The position numbers and the translations under genes were made by a program. DNA of 64,000 nt, from assembly GCA_019022495.1 (NCBI GenBank), contig JAFEKR010000008.1:62001-126000 (forward strand), read 5' to 3'. The DNA comes from Epichloe hybrida. Lineage: Eukaryota > Ascomycota > Sordariomycetes > Hypocreales > Clavicipitaceae. The notes beneath the pieces are model-generated. The model saw nothing but the letters and a program-made list of their open reading frames with translations. It did no database searches and was not told the origin of the DNA. Shown here in pieces: positions 10,701 to 21,119 of this stretch (positions are counted from its first letter, which is position 1; each line of letters starts with the position of its first letter).

Positions 10701-11720
10701 ACAGGCCAGGATAACGAAAGCTTCTTAATCGTGGGGACCGGGAGGGACATGATTGTCAACCCCAGGCAATCATCCGCAGGCTTTATTCATGTTTATCGAT
10801 TTCTGAATGACGGAAGGAACCTAGAATTTATCCACAAGACCCAGGTTGAGGAGCCACCAACAGCGCTTCAGCCTTTCAACGGCCGTTTAATAGCGGGAAT
10901 CGGCAAAAACTTGAGGATTTACGATCTAGGTATGAGACAGTTGCTTCGAAAGGCCCAGGCGGACGTTGCGCCACAACTTATTGTATCTCTGCAAACACAA
11001 GGGTCCCGAATTGTTGTTGGGGATGTGCAACATGGTGTGACCATGGTGGTGTACAAGTCCGGATCGAATATGCTGATTCCCTTTGTCGACGATACGATAT
11101 CGCGGTGGACGACGTGCACAACCATGGTGGATTACGAATCTGTGGCCGGGGGTGACAAGTTTGGTAACCTTTGGGTTTTACGTTGCCCCGACAAAGCTAG
11201 CGCAGAGGCCGATGAACCTGGCTCCGATGTTCAACTGACGAACGGACGGCGATATCTCCATGGTGCCCCAGAGCGGCTTCAATTGATGGCACACATGTTC
11301 GTCCAAGACATACCAACAAGCATCTGCAAGACTGGCTTGGTAGTTGGCGGCCAGGATGTTCTTCTCTGGAGCGGGTTACAGGGCACAATTGGTGTGCTCG
11401 TACCTCTGACTATCCGAGAGAACGCGGAGTTCTTTCAAGCATTGGAGATGCACATGCGCAGCGAGGATCCGCCACTCGCTGGCCGCGAGCATCTCATGTA
11501 TCGGGGTAATTACGTACCTGTCAAGGGTATTCTAGATGGTGATTTGTGCGAGCGCTTTTCGCAACTGCCTAGGGAGAAGAAGGAGATGATTGCTGGCCAA
11601 CTTGACCGTTCCGTCAGAGAAGTAGAGCGAAGAATATCTGTAAGACCTTGCATCCCGTGGACTTGCCTTGGTCTTTATGCTAACATGCAGCAGGATATCC
11701 GAGTTCGGTCTGCGTTTTGA
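7744..11720 (+). CDS. rse1: Pre-mRNA-splicing factor RSE1 (SF3b subunit 3), four exons
   Basis: This is the SF3b130/SAP130 homologue. It is a nuclear triple beta-propeller scaffold of the SF3b complex in U2 snRNP, needed for branch-site recognition. Exons are 7744-7987, 8097-10167, 10352-11639 and 11694-11720. Introns (109, 184 and 54 bp) begin GTACGT, GTAAGT and GTAAGA and end CAG, GCAG and CAG. Together they give 1209 residues, the family's usual length. Conserved blocks follow the human protein end to end: [14 protein letters not shown]-like [84 protein letters not shown]-like [15 protein letters not shown]-like [34 protein letters not shown] and C-terminal DIRVRSAF. The MMS1_N-like part is about 75-600 and the CPSF_A-like part about 840-1170. 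The start ATG precedes MFLYSLTIQ, as in the family. The last acceptor is CAGCAG; the second CAG fits the family best. Confidence 0.97.
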
Positions 11721-12884
11721 TTGAGGTATAACGCGGTTGAGTGAAGGAAGCTGTTACACCACGTCCAAGTATCTTTCTTGGCCATCAGAGCGGTGTTTAA
11801 GCTTGGGTTCGCCCAACTAGACATTACCCAACTGGATACTGTCAACAATTTTGAAATTCTGTGACTGAAGTACGGCGAAAGGGAAGAGACAACCAGAATC
11901 GCCCGAGGTCAAGCGTATTTATCAAACGAGGGCAGATCGGCTCAGCAGGCCCCGGGCAATTCTCTACTTTATGGTAGTGCTGTGCGCACACAGGCACCTG
12001 CAAGTTCCCCTCATGATGACGATGGGCACCTAGGTAATCAAAAAGAAGCAGTGGGTGGCAGTCCGGGAAAGGGGGCCGTCGATGATCTATCTACACATCT
12101 GATATGGTCGGGTTCATTCAGGGCAGGCAGGACTAATGGAAGGGCCTTGTCACACACGGCGTTCGTGATGAAGGGGAAGAGGAACAAACCCCGGAGCAGT
12201 AACCGCGCCGTGATGAGAACTTGCGCCTGTTGATCACATCTAGCGGCGTGTATGGCGTTTGCTAGTACTTGTTGGATAGTACAGCCTCACATGTTAGGCA
12301 TCACTCCCCTCGCGATAATACCACGTTCCCTCCTCGCGGCTAAGTTTTTTTCTCGATTGCGAGACCTCGGCACGTTACTCCATATATCATCATGACTTTC
12401 CACACCGTTCCACACCGTCTCACAGTACTGGGCCGTCAGTCTTCGATCTGCCCAACGCTAACCTATGTCGGCAGGAGATGGTTGACGTTGACCATGGACC
12501 CTGTGGCCTGCCAGCAAGAGCAAGCAGCCACTTGCCGATCTCTGCCGCGACATTTTGTGCTCAAAGCATTCCCTAATGTACACTTCACCGCGCAATCCAG
12601 CCGAAGTGGTCTAATGGGCGCGCACAGAATAACCGAGACAGACTCTCAGGACTAACGGGATTCAGCCTAGGATCTTGGGGGCGACTGGGGGCGAGGCGTT
12701 TTCTTTCCATCGGCAGCGGCAGTTGGACCAACCACAAACATCAACATCACCACATCCCTGTCCATGGGCGAAGGCAACACCCGTGACAGCCGATAAATCG
12801 GCGCGGCGGCACAAGGCTCGTGCGACAAGTTGGATGTTGTACGGATCCGCTCCCCCCTCTTTCATGCATGCCGTTGTCTCTCTT

Positions 12885-12903
12885 GAGAGAGAGAGAGAGA
12901 GAG
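12885..12903. repeat. GA dinucleotide microsatellite
   Basis: About nine GA units follow a CTCTCTT stretch, so CTCTCTTGAGAGAG can also pair as a short hairpin. It lies in intergenic DNA. Confidence 0.9.
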
Positions 12904-13375
12904 CCAACGTACGATCAAAACACCATGGATGGCTGGCTGTCTAGACTCTACGGATCCGTAGGTGGTCTCGTGTCTTGGGAGAGGCGGCTGAACCAGTCCC
13001 TCGGGACGAGATTCCCCATTGTCAGCCAATCTTGTCTTGTTGCTCACCTGGTCACTTGTGATGCTGGCTCTATGCTAGCCACTTGCTGCGCTTATCATGT
13101 CTGTTTGCTTCGAGGACTGGTCCAACACAGGGCTGCAATGCTGCAATGCGAGGGCGAGCCTCGACGACAACCCCAGAAAGTGCTGCTCGCTCCACGACTC
13201 TCACTGTTGGGCGACTCACAGGACCAACATCCTGACCAGTGGCGAATGTAGACCTTGCAAGTCGAGGCACACCATCCCGCCATGTAGCAGTCGTTGGTGC
13301 TGCTCGCCGCTCGGTGCATCAATCACCCCCAATTGGGAACCAACAGCCACTCATATCACGCATAGGACAGCCAAG

Positions 13376-13411
13376 CCCTGTCTGCCCTGTCTGCCCTGTC
13401 TGCCCTGTCTG
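13376..13411. repeat. 9-bp tandem repeat CCCTGTCTG, four copies
   Basis: Four perfect copies of CCCTGTCTG are followed by a degenerate fifth. They create runs of CLP in one frame and CPV in another; this is not evidence of coding. Confidence 0.9.
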
Positions 13412-13583
13412 CCCGTCTGCATGGCCGTGCTCCTGGGCTGCAGCTTTCCAAGCCGGCTCGCAATCTTCAGCAAGCAGATTTGAAGATGGGCTATAAGCAC
13501 GGGTCTTCCCTATCTAAAACTGCTGCTCTTCGCCCACGCCTCCTAGCCACGCTCGATGATGAACAACTTGGTCGGCAGCAAGC

Positions 13584-14894
13584 ATGGCGGCTGACTGTGG
13601 CCCTTCTTGCCCAGTGTCTGGAGGCTTCTACAGCTATAGACCCAGCGTTGCGGGCAACATTGTTCTTCTGGTCGTCTACGCTCTCCTCGTACCGTGCATA
13701 TTGTACCTCGGCTTCCGGTCACGTACAACACTGTTATCGACCGTGTTGATGATGATGGGACTGGCGCTCGAAATACTAGGATTTGTTGGCCGCGTTTTGC
13801 TTCATCACAGTACAGAGAGCCCGGACTACTTTACTTTGTCTCTCCTAGGAACCATTTTGGGACCGTCCTTTGTTTCAGCTGCGTTGTTCGTGGCCGTCCC
13901 TCATTTGTTCATTGTCCATGGAGAGAAGCTGGGCCCTCTCAATTTCAGGCCGGTCCTCGCCGGGCTGGCCTTGTACACATTGATAGCAGCAGCTATCGGT
14001 GTTGAAGCGGTTGGGGTCGTTTTCATCTCGTACGAATTCCACGGTGTGACTGTGAGTATTACCCCCTCTTCAACCAGTATACCCCAAGTTTCAATAGACT
14101 GGCTGTCTGACTGGCTGATCTGACTCCGTACAGAGAGACCGCAGTGCTTCCATCATTGCAGCCGGCCTTGGCGTGCAGGCCGTATCGCTGCTGTTCAGCG
14201 CCGCAGTCTACTTCTTCTGCGTCTTGGGCCTCGACTCTGGCCAAGGAGTTCCCGACGACAGCCGTGCGACAGTCTATAGTGCTTCACGATTTAGAAGATT
14301 TCTACGAGGTAACAGGCCAAAGATGCTAAGCCCAAAGCTTGCGATAATATCTGACTTTGATAAGGAGTTGAAATTTCGACGAGTCTTCTCCTTGTGTACA
14401 GCATCTATCGAATAATCGAGTTGGCAGGTGGTGTGGACGGCAGCCTGTTTCAGAACGAGACAGCCTTTATGATCATGGATGGCGCGCTCCCACTGGCTCC
14501 GGTTCTTTTACTCACGATATTGCACCCCGGAACTGCCTTTAGAAAGGCATGGACACAAACATCGTCTCGACGAGCAAGGCGCCCAGATCCCCTTCCTCTG
14601 CAACAAGACCACAGGCTGAGTCACAGCGCGCACCATGCCTACGACCCAAACATTCGAAAACATGCCACTCCACAGTCTCCGAATTCACAAAGGACTGCCA
14701 GAAGCTCACCTGCCCCAGGAGTCGCCAATGCATCTCCCGGTCTACCGACGAGCCCTCGGCCCAGTCACAAGTCACCGAGTCCCAAAGTACCCTCTCCCAA
14801 CTCGACCACCGCGGTAAGCAAACGATTCAGCGATAGGTCAGAGAAGAGAACCACTCTGCAGAAGGAGCTCGTAGACAGCGAAACTCTGTGGTAG
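13584..14894 (+). CDS. RTA1-family 7-TM membrane protein, three exons
   Basis: This is a member of the fungal RTA1 / RSB1 lipid-translocating-exporter-like family, multi-pass proteins of the plasma or internal membranes. Yeast members are linked to aminocholesterol or sphingoid-base resistance; the substrate here is unknown. Exons 13584-14051, 14134-14308 and 14365-14894 join in frame to 390 residues. Introns of 82 and 56 bp start GTGAGT and GTAACA, and both carry CTGAC-type branch motifs before CAG/AAG. Hydrophobic segments lie near 25-43, 49-70, 84-108, 126-148, 160-183, 217-236 and 246-268. Family features include EILGFVGR in TM2, RIIELAGG after TM6 and an LHPG.AFRKAW block closing the domain. 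A Ser/Pro/Arg-rich tail of about 120 residues follows, probably cytosolic and a likely phosphorylation target. The ATG at 13584 has a good context (AGCATGG). The exact splice of the second intron rests on frame and family fit. Confidence 0.9.
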
Positions 14895-16326
14895 CCGAGG
14901 ATATTTTGCTCAGTTGCAATGGGGGGAATCTCTTCTCTAAAAAGCAGAGTTTATGCCAGTCATAAATACAAATCCCATGTCATGTACTCAATCGACGACT
15001 GTCTTCCTTCACACGTGCATCTCCACTAGCCTCTCGTGGCTAAACCAGCGTTCTCTCGGTCAGTACAAGTCCACGCTGCGTCCAAAAACAGTCTTTGTCA
15101 CCAGGAAAATACCAAGTACGTCACAAGTAATTCATGCCAGGCCCAGTTCCAGGGAAAATAAAAAAAAATAAAAATCAAAATCAAAAATCAAAAATCACGC
15201 CGTGCCTCGTCTGCTCGCAACCGGCGGCTAAATCCATGCAAGGACTCGTCACAGTCGTATTGGCGCCGCAGGCGAGGAAAGCGCAGGTGCCGAAGATCCT
15301 TCATGGCGGGACGGCCTTTCAATCGATTAATTGCAAGAAGCGAGTGTCCAATCACGACGCGGTCATCGGGTACGCAGAGACGCGCGGATACGGTGCAGCA
15401 ACAGGGCCGCCGGACGAATGGAGTTCATTTCTCGACAAATTCCATCATGGTAATCACGACGGGGACGGGAGAACATCTTTGCTCATTCTCGACCTAAGCT
15501 GGACAGCCGGGCGGAAACGACCATCGTTTTAATGTGCCGCGATGGAAAAAGTACATGGCTTGATTGTGCCATGGAGTCCCATCGGACTAGTTTTCACCGG
15601 TTTCCCATCTCATCAGTCGAGTATTTGTCCTGCTTATTCCCAGATCCGTAGGATGTCCCGCCGGGCTAACCCTCGTCGCATCGATATTAGGAAACAAAGA
15701 CTCCTCGTGCCGTTGCCACTGGCGTTGCCGACTCAGTTCCAAGACTTCCTGTCTGGGGCACGAGTTCACCTTCAGGTCACGCTCGTTGATTATGTGTGTA
15801 CACGGTGTGAAGCCCGTTACGACCCCCCTATTCGGTGCAACACGACACCGATTGAAACCAAGCAAGCTTAGTGTGACGGCCCGTCCGCCAAAGTAAACAC
15901 GCCGACGGCCCGATCCATTCAGCGGGAAGAATCACTCCACGGAGTAGTCCGCAGGAGAATCTTGTCTTACAAGGGTGCAATGCATCGAGGTACCTCTTCA
16001 TTAGATGATGTAAATCATGAGACAGCCTTTCCGGACTAGAGCCAAGTTTATAATGCTAGTGTGCCCGATTCGCTATATACTCGACATGTTCATCCATGTT
16101 CATCCATGTTTCAAGCATCATGTGTACAGACCTTTTGCGCTCGTGAAATAAATAAAAAGTCACCGACTCCCCAGGGTATATAAAGCCAACCCGGCGCCGC
16201 CAGGCCCGCATCGGACAATTTCGCTAAATAGAACAATTGACCGTATGCTATGTGGATTGGTCAAATGGGAATGAAGAAAAAAAAAATGGCAGTGGGAGGC
16301 ATGGACTGCCTCATGTTTCTTTGGTT
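14895..16326. other. Convergent intergenic region, no gene recognised
   Basis: This 1.43-kb region lies between the 3' ends of the RTA1-like gene and the rhodopsin-MFS gene. An A-rich stretch of repeated AAAATCA-type units sits at 15160-15196. The segment 15200-15870 has gene-like base composition and several open frames on both strands, but no frame resembles a known family and I cannot support a gene. A TATA-type motif at 16177-16185 is listed separately. Confidence 0.55.
16177..16185 (+). promoter_or_regulatory. TATATAAAG motif without an assigned gene
   Basis: This is a textbook TATA-box sequence in a GC-rich setting (GGGTATATAAAGCC then CCGGCGCCGCC). On the plus strand it would drive transcription into the 3' end of the rhodopsin-MFS gene in antisense. 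No plus-strand gene is recognised downstream, so function is uncertain. Confidence 0.3.
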
Positions 16327-17114
16327 TCAGCAAGGCGACGGCGACAATGGCGGTGACTTGGCTCCTTTGCTAGACCCAGCTTGTGTCTGGGACCACCTTG
16401 TTCGTTCAGACCCGTTGCCACCAAGGCCTTTGGGGAGTTTGCTCGATATGCCACTCGACTTCTTGCACAGCCGCCGCACGCTGTTTCGTCGACTATGCAG
16501 CGCAATGTCGTTTGATCTGGCATCCTCTTCCCGCTGCATCGCGGCGCGCAGGTCCGGGTTCTGGTCGACCATGAGCTTCGCACGTCGAGACGTCATCAGG
16601 AACAGGGGATACACCACCATCGCAGCCTGTAGCGCGATGATTACAATGTATGCCGTCTGGACGCTGCCGCCTTGGTGGATGATGGCGTACATGACGAAGG
16701 GGAAGAAGGCTGGGCCGGAACCACCCATGGTGATGAATGCCGCCGCGCGTTTCGTGCGTCGTCCTTGACCACGGAGACCTATGGCGAAAATAAGAGGCCA
16801 TATGGGGCCTTCGGCAAAATAGAGGAGCACCAGGGGAATGGCCACAATGTCGGCATTTGCAGGGCTCAAGACGACGGAGAGCAGGCCAAACAGGAAGGAC
16901 AGTCCCATCAAAATGGAGAGGAGAGTGCGAGGCTGCGGGAGACGACGGTTCGATGCGGACAAATACGTGAGGCCCGCGGCGAGGAGTCGTGAGAGCGCAA
17001 AGGCAGAATGTGCGACGAGTAGGTAGTCTGGGATCGAAATGGCCAGACCAGGCGGCTTGTCCGGATCATAGACGGAGCCGGAAGACGTGCTGCTGCCTGT
17101 CACAGCGCCAGAGC

Positions 17115-17156
<42 letters not shown>

Positions 17157-19275
17157 GTTCGCCGCCCGGCAGAATGGACACGAGCAGACTGCGGAAGTAG
17201 ATGCTGTTGCTTTCTTGGGCTGCAACATAGACGTACTGCGCGAATACTGCCAACACGAGGCTGACGGTCCGCAGCTGCAGTCCGCCGCAGACGCTTCGTT
17301 GGTGAGTGTCGAGCGGCAACTTGCCGGCCGCGAGCTCCAATTCGCCATCGCTGACTTCCGGTAACGGCATGTAGAAGAAGAACAAGCCGAGGGCGACGCA
17401 CAGAAGCGTGATGCCCAGATACGTCCATTGGACGTTGATGAGGGTCATGCTGGACGAGTGCGCCGTGCTTTGCCGGCTGATGCCAGTAAAGAATACCTTC
17501 TCGGCCAGGAGCCCACTGACGACGCTTCCAGCGCCCTGTATGGCCTGCGCCAGGAGAAGCCGGCTTTCTCCATACTCCGGGGGTCCACACAAGAACATGA
17601 AGGAGTTGGCGGCAACCTCGAGTGTTGAAAGTCCGAGCCCGACCACAAACGTACTCAACATGTACCCGCCATACGAGTTGGTGACGGCCGACGGCCAGAA
17701 GATGATGGTGCCGATACCGTAGATGCACAGGCCCACGATGAACGTCACCTTGTAGCCGCCCACGTTTTCCGCATCGTTTCTCCCGTGACGCTTGGATCGG
17801 TTATGCTCGTCTCTTCGCAAGATCCATTCGCCCACGAGCAGGGGTCCAAAGAAATAGCCTCCGCCGAAATAAGCGCTGGTCAGTCCGAGGGTCTGCGCGT
17901 CCGTGATGTTGTTGATGACGCCGATGGCATTGTTCAGAGTGTTGAGGAGGCCATAGGAGATTCCCCAGAGGAAAAAGAGGATGGCGACAATGGTGCAGTA
18001 CTTGAATGATTCGGCCGCGTTGGCGCGCAGCATACTCTTCGGCTTGGTCATGTTCACAAACCCAAAGTAGATTCCGTTTTCAACGGAATTGGTCGACACG
18101 GTTGCATTCGTTTGAGCGCGGGTTACCGCTGACAGACTCGTATGCGTACCATCGCTGAAGTTCAACGTGTCCGGGGTGGTGAGGAATTCCATGGCAGTCA
18201 TAGCTTCGTTGTCCGATGCGTGGGTTTTACCCGCGGTGCTGCTGCCGTCATTGCTTCCAGGCTCAGGCGTGGTGGCCATGGAATGACGCACCGCGCTGGG
18301 GAAGTGTCTACTTGGTGGTGTGTCGGGATCGCTGGTCGACTTGAAAGTTCGCGTCAGTCGTGTTCCATCCGGATCGTATAGCATAGCAGGTAGAAGTTTG
18401 AGGATCAGTGGTTTGAGAGTCGGGATGCAAGCGCAGGCCATCCCAATGTTCACTTCAACCGCACTCCACATGAACGAAAGAGAAGCGTTCCAAGCAAAGT
18501 CGGCGTTGGCTCCGAATCGGGAGCTCGGATCGTTCGATACACCGCCCGGAACGTCTATGATGGCTCGCTGCAGATAGTAGATGCGCACAACGTCGACAAT
18601 AGTGACAAAGATGCCCAGGGAAAAGGTGATGACGAGGATCGCCTTCTGCCGTATAGGCAGCCGCATCCCCGTTAAAACCGGAATCGGCAGCGCCAATATG
18701 GCGAGATCGGTGACAATGTTGACAGGTGCGGCGCAGATGAACTCGGTGAGCAGCGGAATGCATTTTGCTGCTGGGTTTATTTCTGTCATCCAGGCCGCGG
18801 CCACAGGATCACACTGAAAGATGTTCATAAAGGTAAGAACCAGGCCGGCGATGTTGACCACGGCCAACGTCGACCATGAAGCGTACCGCAAAACAACTTG
18901 GGTGTTCTTGGCCAAGCGCAAGTAGAAGATGAGAATGCCTGTCTTGGTCGCCATGAGCGCAGGGTTGTACAATATCGAAAACACATATTCGGCACGCCGT
19001 AGCTTCGGCCAGTCGGCATCGCTGATGTTCGCATCATGCTTCCCCAAGCCAACCGTTACTCCGTAGTCGATGGAGAATGAGAGACAAAAGGCCAAGAGCC
19101 ACGCCAGAATCATCACCCGATCGTCCCAACTGACGCGTCGTACAATGCGGTATCTGCAAATCATACGGGCGCCGACAAATACTGAGGCCACGGCTAGTGT
19201 TGTCGTCGTGACAGCAAATACAGCCGGGCCTCGATTCGGCACTGACCCATGATCTTCTGCCCAGGTAGAAGACAT
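16327..19275 (-). CDS. Fused rhodopsin-like 7-TM receptor and FHS-type MFS transporter
   Basis: A single uninterrupted frame of 982 residues holds two complete membrane modules. Residues about 15-300 are a fungal rhodopsin-like / PTH11-SAT4-type domain: seven hydrophobic segments, W50-D51-D52 at the start of TM2, the FQCDP...W motif at 153-162 and a partner Cys at 172. Residues 303-424 form a Ser/Thr-rich hydrophilic linker. Residues about 425-900 are a 12-TM MFS of the L-fucose/glucose-galactose permease type, with FFLWGISYGLLNTLN (434-448), AYFGGGYFFGPLL, FIVGLCIYGIGT, VVGLGLSTLEVAANSF and AQAIQGAGSVVSGLLAEKVFF. A run of 13 Thr (708-720) sits in the loop after TM7. A basic Ser-rich tail of about 80 residues closes the protein. 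Substrate and ligand are unknown; a transceptor-like role is only inference. The ATG at 19275 starts directly before the first TM region. It converges with the RTA1-like gene. Confidence 0.9.
17116..17154. repeat. Trinucleotide repeat encoding 13 Thr
   Basis: Thirteen perfect ACG codons (CGT on the plus strand) lie in the coding region of the rhodopsin-MFS gene. They place poly-Thr in a hydrophilic loop between MFS TM7 and TM8. Perfect codon identity suggests a young, slippage-prone tract. The same repeat gives poly-Arg and poly-Asp in shadow frames. Confidence 0.95.
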
Positions 19276-19662
19276 GGTGAGGTGTAGAACCAGGCAGGCA
19301 TACAGAACGGTGCTCGATTTCTTATTAAAAATGGAGGGAACTGGCGGCTAAAGAAAAGATGAAGAAGAAGAACTGTTCTCATGAATTATTGTGATGAGCT
19401 ATGGGCCGAGTCGGCGCAGACATTTTCCAGCAGAGGCGGAAGGATCGGTGTATAATCTTTATTTATTTGCCTTCCCGTTGGGTGGTCCGGGAAAGGCTGA
19501 GACGAGGTTCCAGTGTCTGAGCACGAGCCCAGGTTCCATCAAGTCGCAAGGAGAGCTCGATTTCGGGTTGCAAGGGGAACCCGTTTCAAGAAGAACACCA
19601 AAGTGTGCCTGTCTTTACCAGATGGAATCAATCCCCTCGACACTACCGGGGAAAGAACTGTC

Positions 19663-19802
19663 TGTGTGCTGTGTGCTGTGTGCTGTGTGCTGTGTGCTGT
19701 GTGCTGTGTGCTGTGTGCTGTGTGCTGTGTGCTGTGTGCTGTGTGCTGTGTGCTGTGTGCTGTGTGCTGTGTGCTGTGTGTTGTGTGCTGTGTGTTGTGT
19801 GC
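19663..19802. repeat. 7-bp minisatellite TGTGTGC, 20 units
   Basis: Twenty heptamers, TGTGTGC with two TGTGTGT variants near the right end. The unit has no stop in any frame on either strand and is not a multiple of 3, so all six frames are open across it. It lies about 390 bases upstream of the rhodopsin-MFS start codon. Confidence 0.95.
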
Positions 19803-20380
19803 CGTTGGATGCTCCGGGCAAGTTGTTGGTGACAGAACAAGTCTGCGACGGCAGACCCGTGGGCCGTGTTGAGTCGGTGACGTCGGGGTTGAAGAAACCA
19901 GCAGACGAATCCCAAGTCTCGAGTTCCCAGCGAGGTACTCCACTTGCCGCCACTCGGTGGCAAAGGCCTCGTCTCGTTGTCTATGTAGTATTGATTGATT
20001 GCCGCCGGGTTTTGGAGTCTAAGAGCTGACTGAAATCAGAAACGGGAGATGTCTGGTCAATCGCGCTCGGAGAAGTTGTGTGAAGAAGTCGACGATGACT
20101 CCCGGTCGAGCTGAGCGGCGTGACTATGAGGATATTTTTCTTTTTTTTTTCCAACCAAGGCCGAGGTAGAGTTCGGGTGTGGCCCAGAAGTTGTAAATTT
20201 TACTGCCATATGAGGAGAGGGCGTCTTATTATGCAGAGCTAACGCCAAACAGAAGTCAACGCAACACCATCCAAGCCAAATACGACGGCCCGCACAGGCT
20301 CAAGCACAAAGGAAAAAGAAAAGAACGTGAAGATCCACCCGACGCCCTCGATGGAGCTCGGCTCTGTCCCGCTGGTGATT

Positions 20381-20440
20381 GATGGACGGCAACGGACGGC
20401 AACGGATGGCAATGGATGGCAATGGATGGCGATGGATGAT
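20381..20440. repeat. 10-bp tandem repeat, about six copies
   Basis: The unit varies from AACGGACGGC to AATGGATGGC and is in exact 10-base register from 20381. The two forms differ by C-to-T changes. Confidence 0.9.
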
Positions 20441-20475
20441 GGTAACGACGAGAGGTTCTCGTCCTCGCCCAGCAT

Positions 20476-20520
20476 GGCCTGGCGTGTGGCCTGGCGTGTG
20501 GCCTGGCGTGTGGCATGGCG
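20476..20520. repeat. 12-bp tandem repeat GGCCTGGCGTGT, three copies plus a partial copy
   Basis: Three perfect copies and a degenerate fourth (GGCATGGCG) lie 36 bases after the 10-bp repeat in intergenic DNA. Confidence 0.9.
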
Positions 20521-21119
20521 CGGGGCTACGGAGCCAAACGACGACGTGTCGGCCAATCGAGGCAGGCCAATTCGGCCCAATGGTCGGTCCCATTCGGAAA
20601 AGGGTGCATCTCAAGATTCTCAACAGTGTCAACACGCACGGTTCCGCCCAAGATGAGTTTCTACATGTATGCACATACATAGTTTCTGCTCCTTACACAT
20701 GTAGGCCAGACGGGTTTGACGTGTCGTTTGAGGACGGTTTGTGCATAGTTGACGGGCCCACGGTTCACGCTCAGACCTTTCTCCTGCTGTTTCAGCCGCG
20801 CCACCAATCGCCTATGTACTCACATATACAGTTCTGGTGAGAGACGAGTGAACCCAGACCCTGCAGCTTCGATCGGATGAAGAATTGCCACTTTGCGGGG
20901 GGAGGGGGGGGGAATTCCGGGGCGTCATGTTGGCAGGAGTCGGCAGGTGGCGCTGGGAAGGGCCTGGATTCTTTGTAAATGCCGGCTTCTCGTGTTCAGA
21001 GCATCATCGACTTATTCATCCATCCAATTGAGTGACTGTTGGACCGAGCAGCTAGGATCAGAAATGAAGGTGTGGATTGAGTTGACCGATCCTGTAAGAG
21101 GGCGCGGACTACGGTTTAA

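Larger units (their letters stand above)
11721..13583. other. Intergenic region rse1 to RTA1-like gene, no gene recognised
   Basis: These 1.86 kb are GC-balanced. Short overlapping open frames occur on both strands, but none has family resemblance, consistent splice structure or a credible start context. A Cys-rich frame near 13097-13480 owes much of its Cys content to a CCCTGTCTG repeat. The region should contain the rse1 terminator and the RTA1-like promoter; a weak TATA-like CTATAAGC occurs about 95 bases before the RTA1-like start. Confidence 0.6.
19276..21119. other. Intergenic region between the fusion gene and the right transposon block
   Basis: These 1.84 kb are GC-balanced and include the presumed promoter of the rhodopsin-MFS gene; on the minus strand an AATAAATAAAG stretch at about 19455-19470 is a possible TATA-like element. 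Three tandem repeats occur (19663-19802, 20381-20440, 20476-20520), plus a G-rich run at about 20896-20912. No gene is recognised. Long open frames here exist only because the repeats lack stops. Confidence 0.6.

Noticed and set aside
13097..13480. 128-codon Cys-rich frame, considered as a small secreted protein
   Set aside because: No signal peptide at the start, part of the Cys content comes from a CCCTGTCTG repeat, and an overlapping frame on the other strand is equally open.
15134..15871. Several open frames with gene-like composition in the convergent region
   Set aside because: Frames on both strands overlap, none resembles a family and no consistent intron pattern was found.
16250..16768. 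172-codon plus-strand frame after a TATA box
   Set aside because: It is antisense to the C-terminal coding part of the rhodopsin-MFS gene, whose motifs are unambiguous.
19391..20029. Long overlapping open frames on both strands with Cys/Val-Leu or His-Thr-Ser repeats
   Set aside because: The TGTGTGC array lacks stops in every frame; the flanks show no protein family or splice logic.
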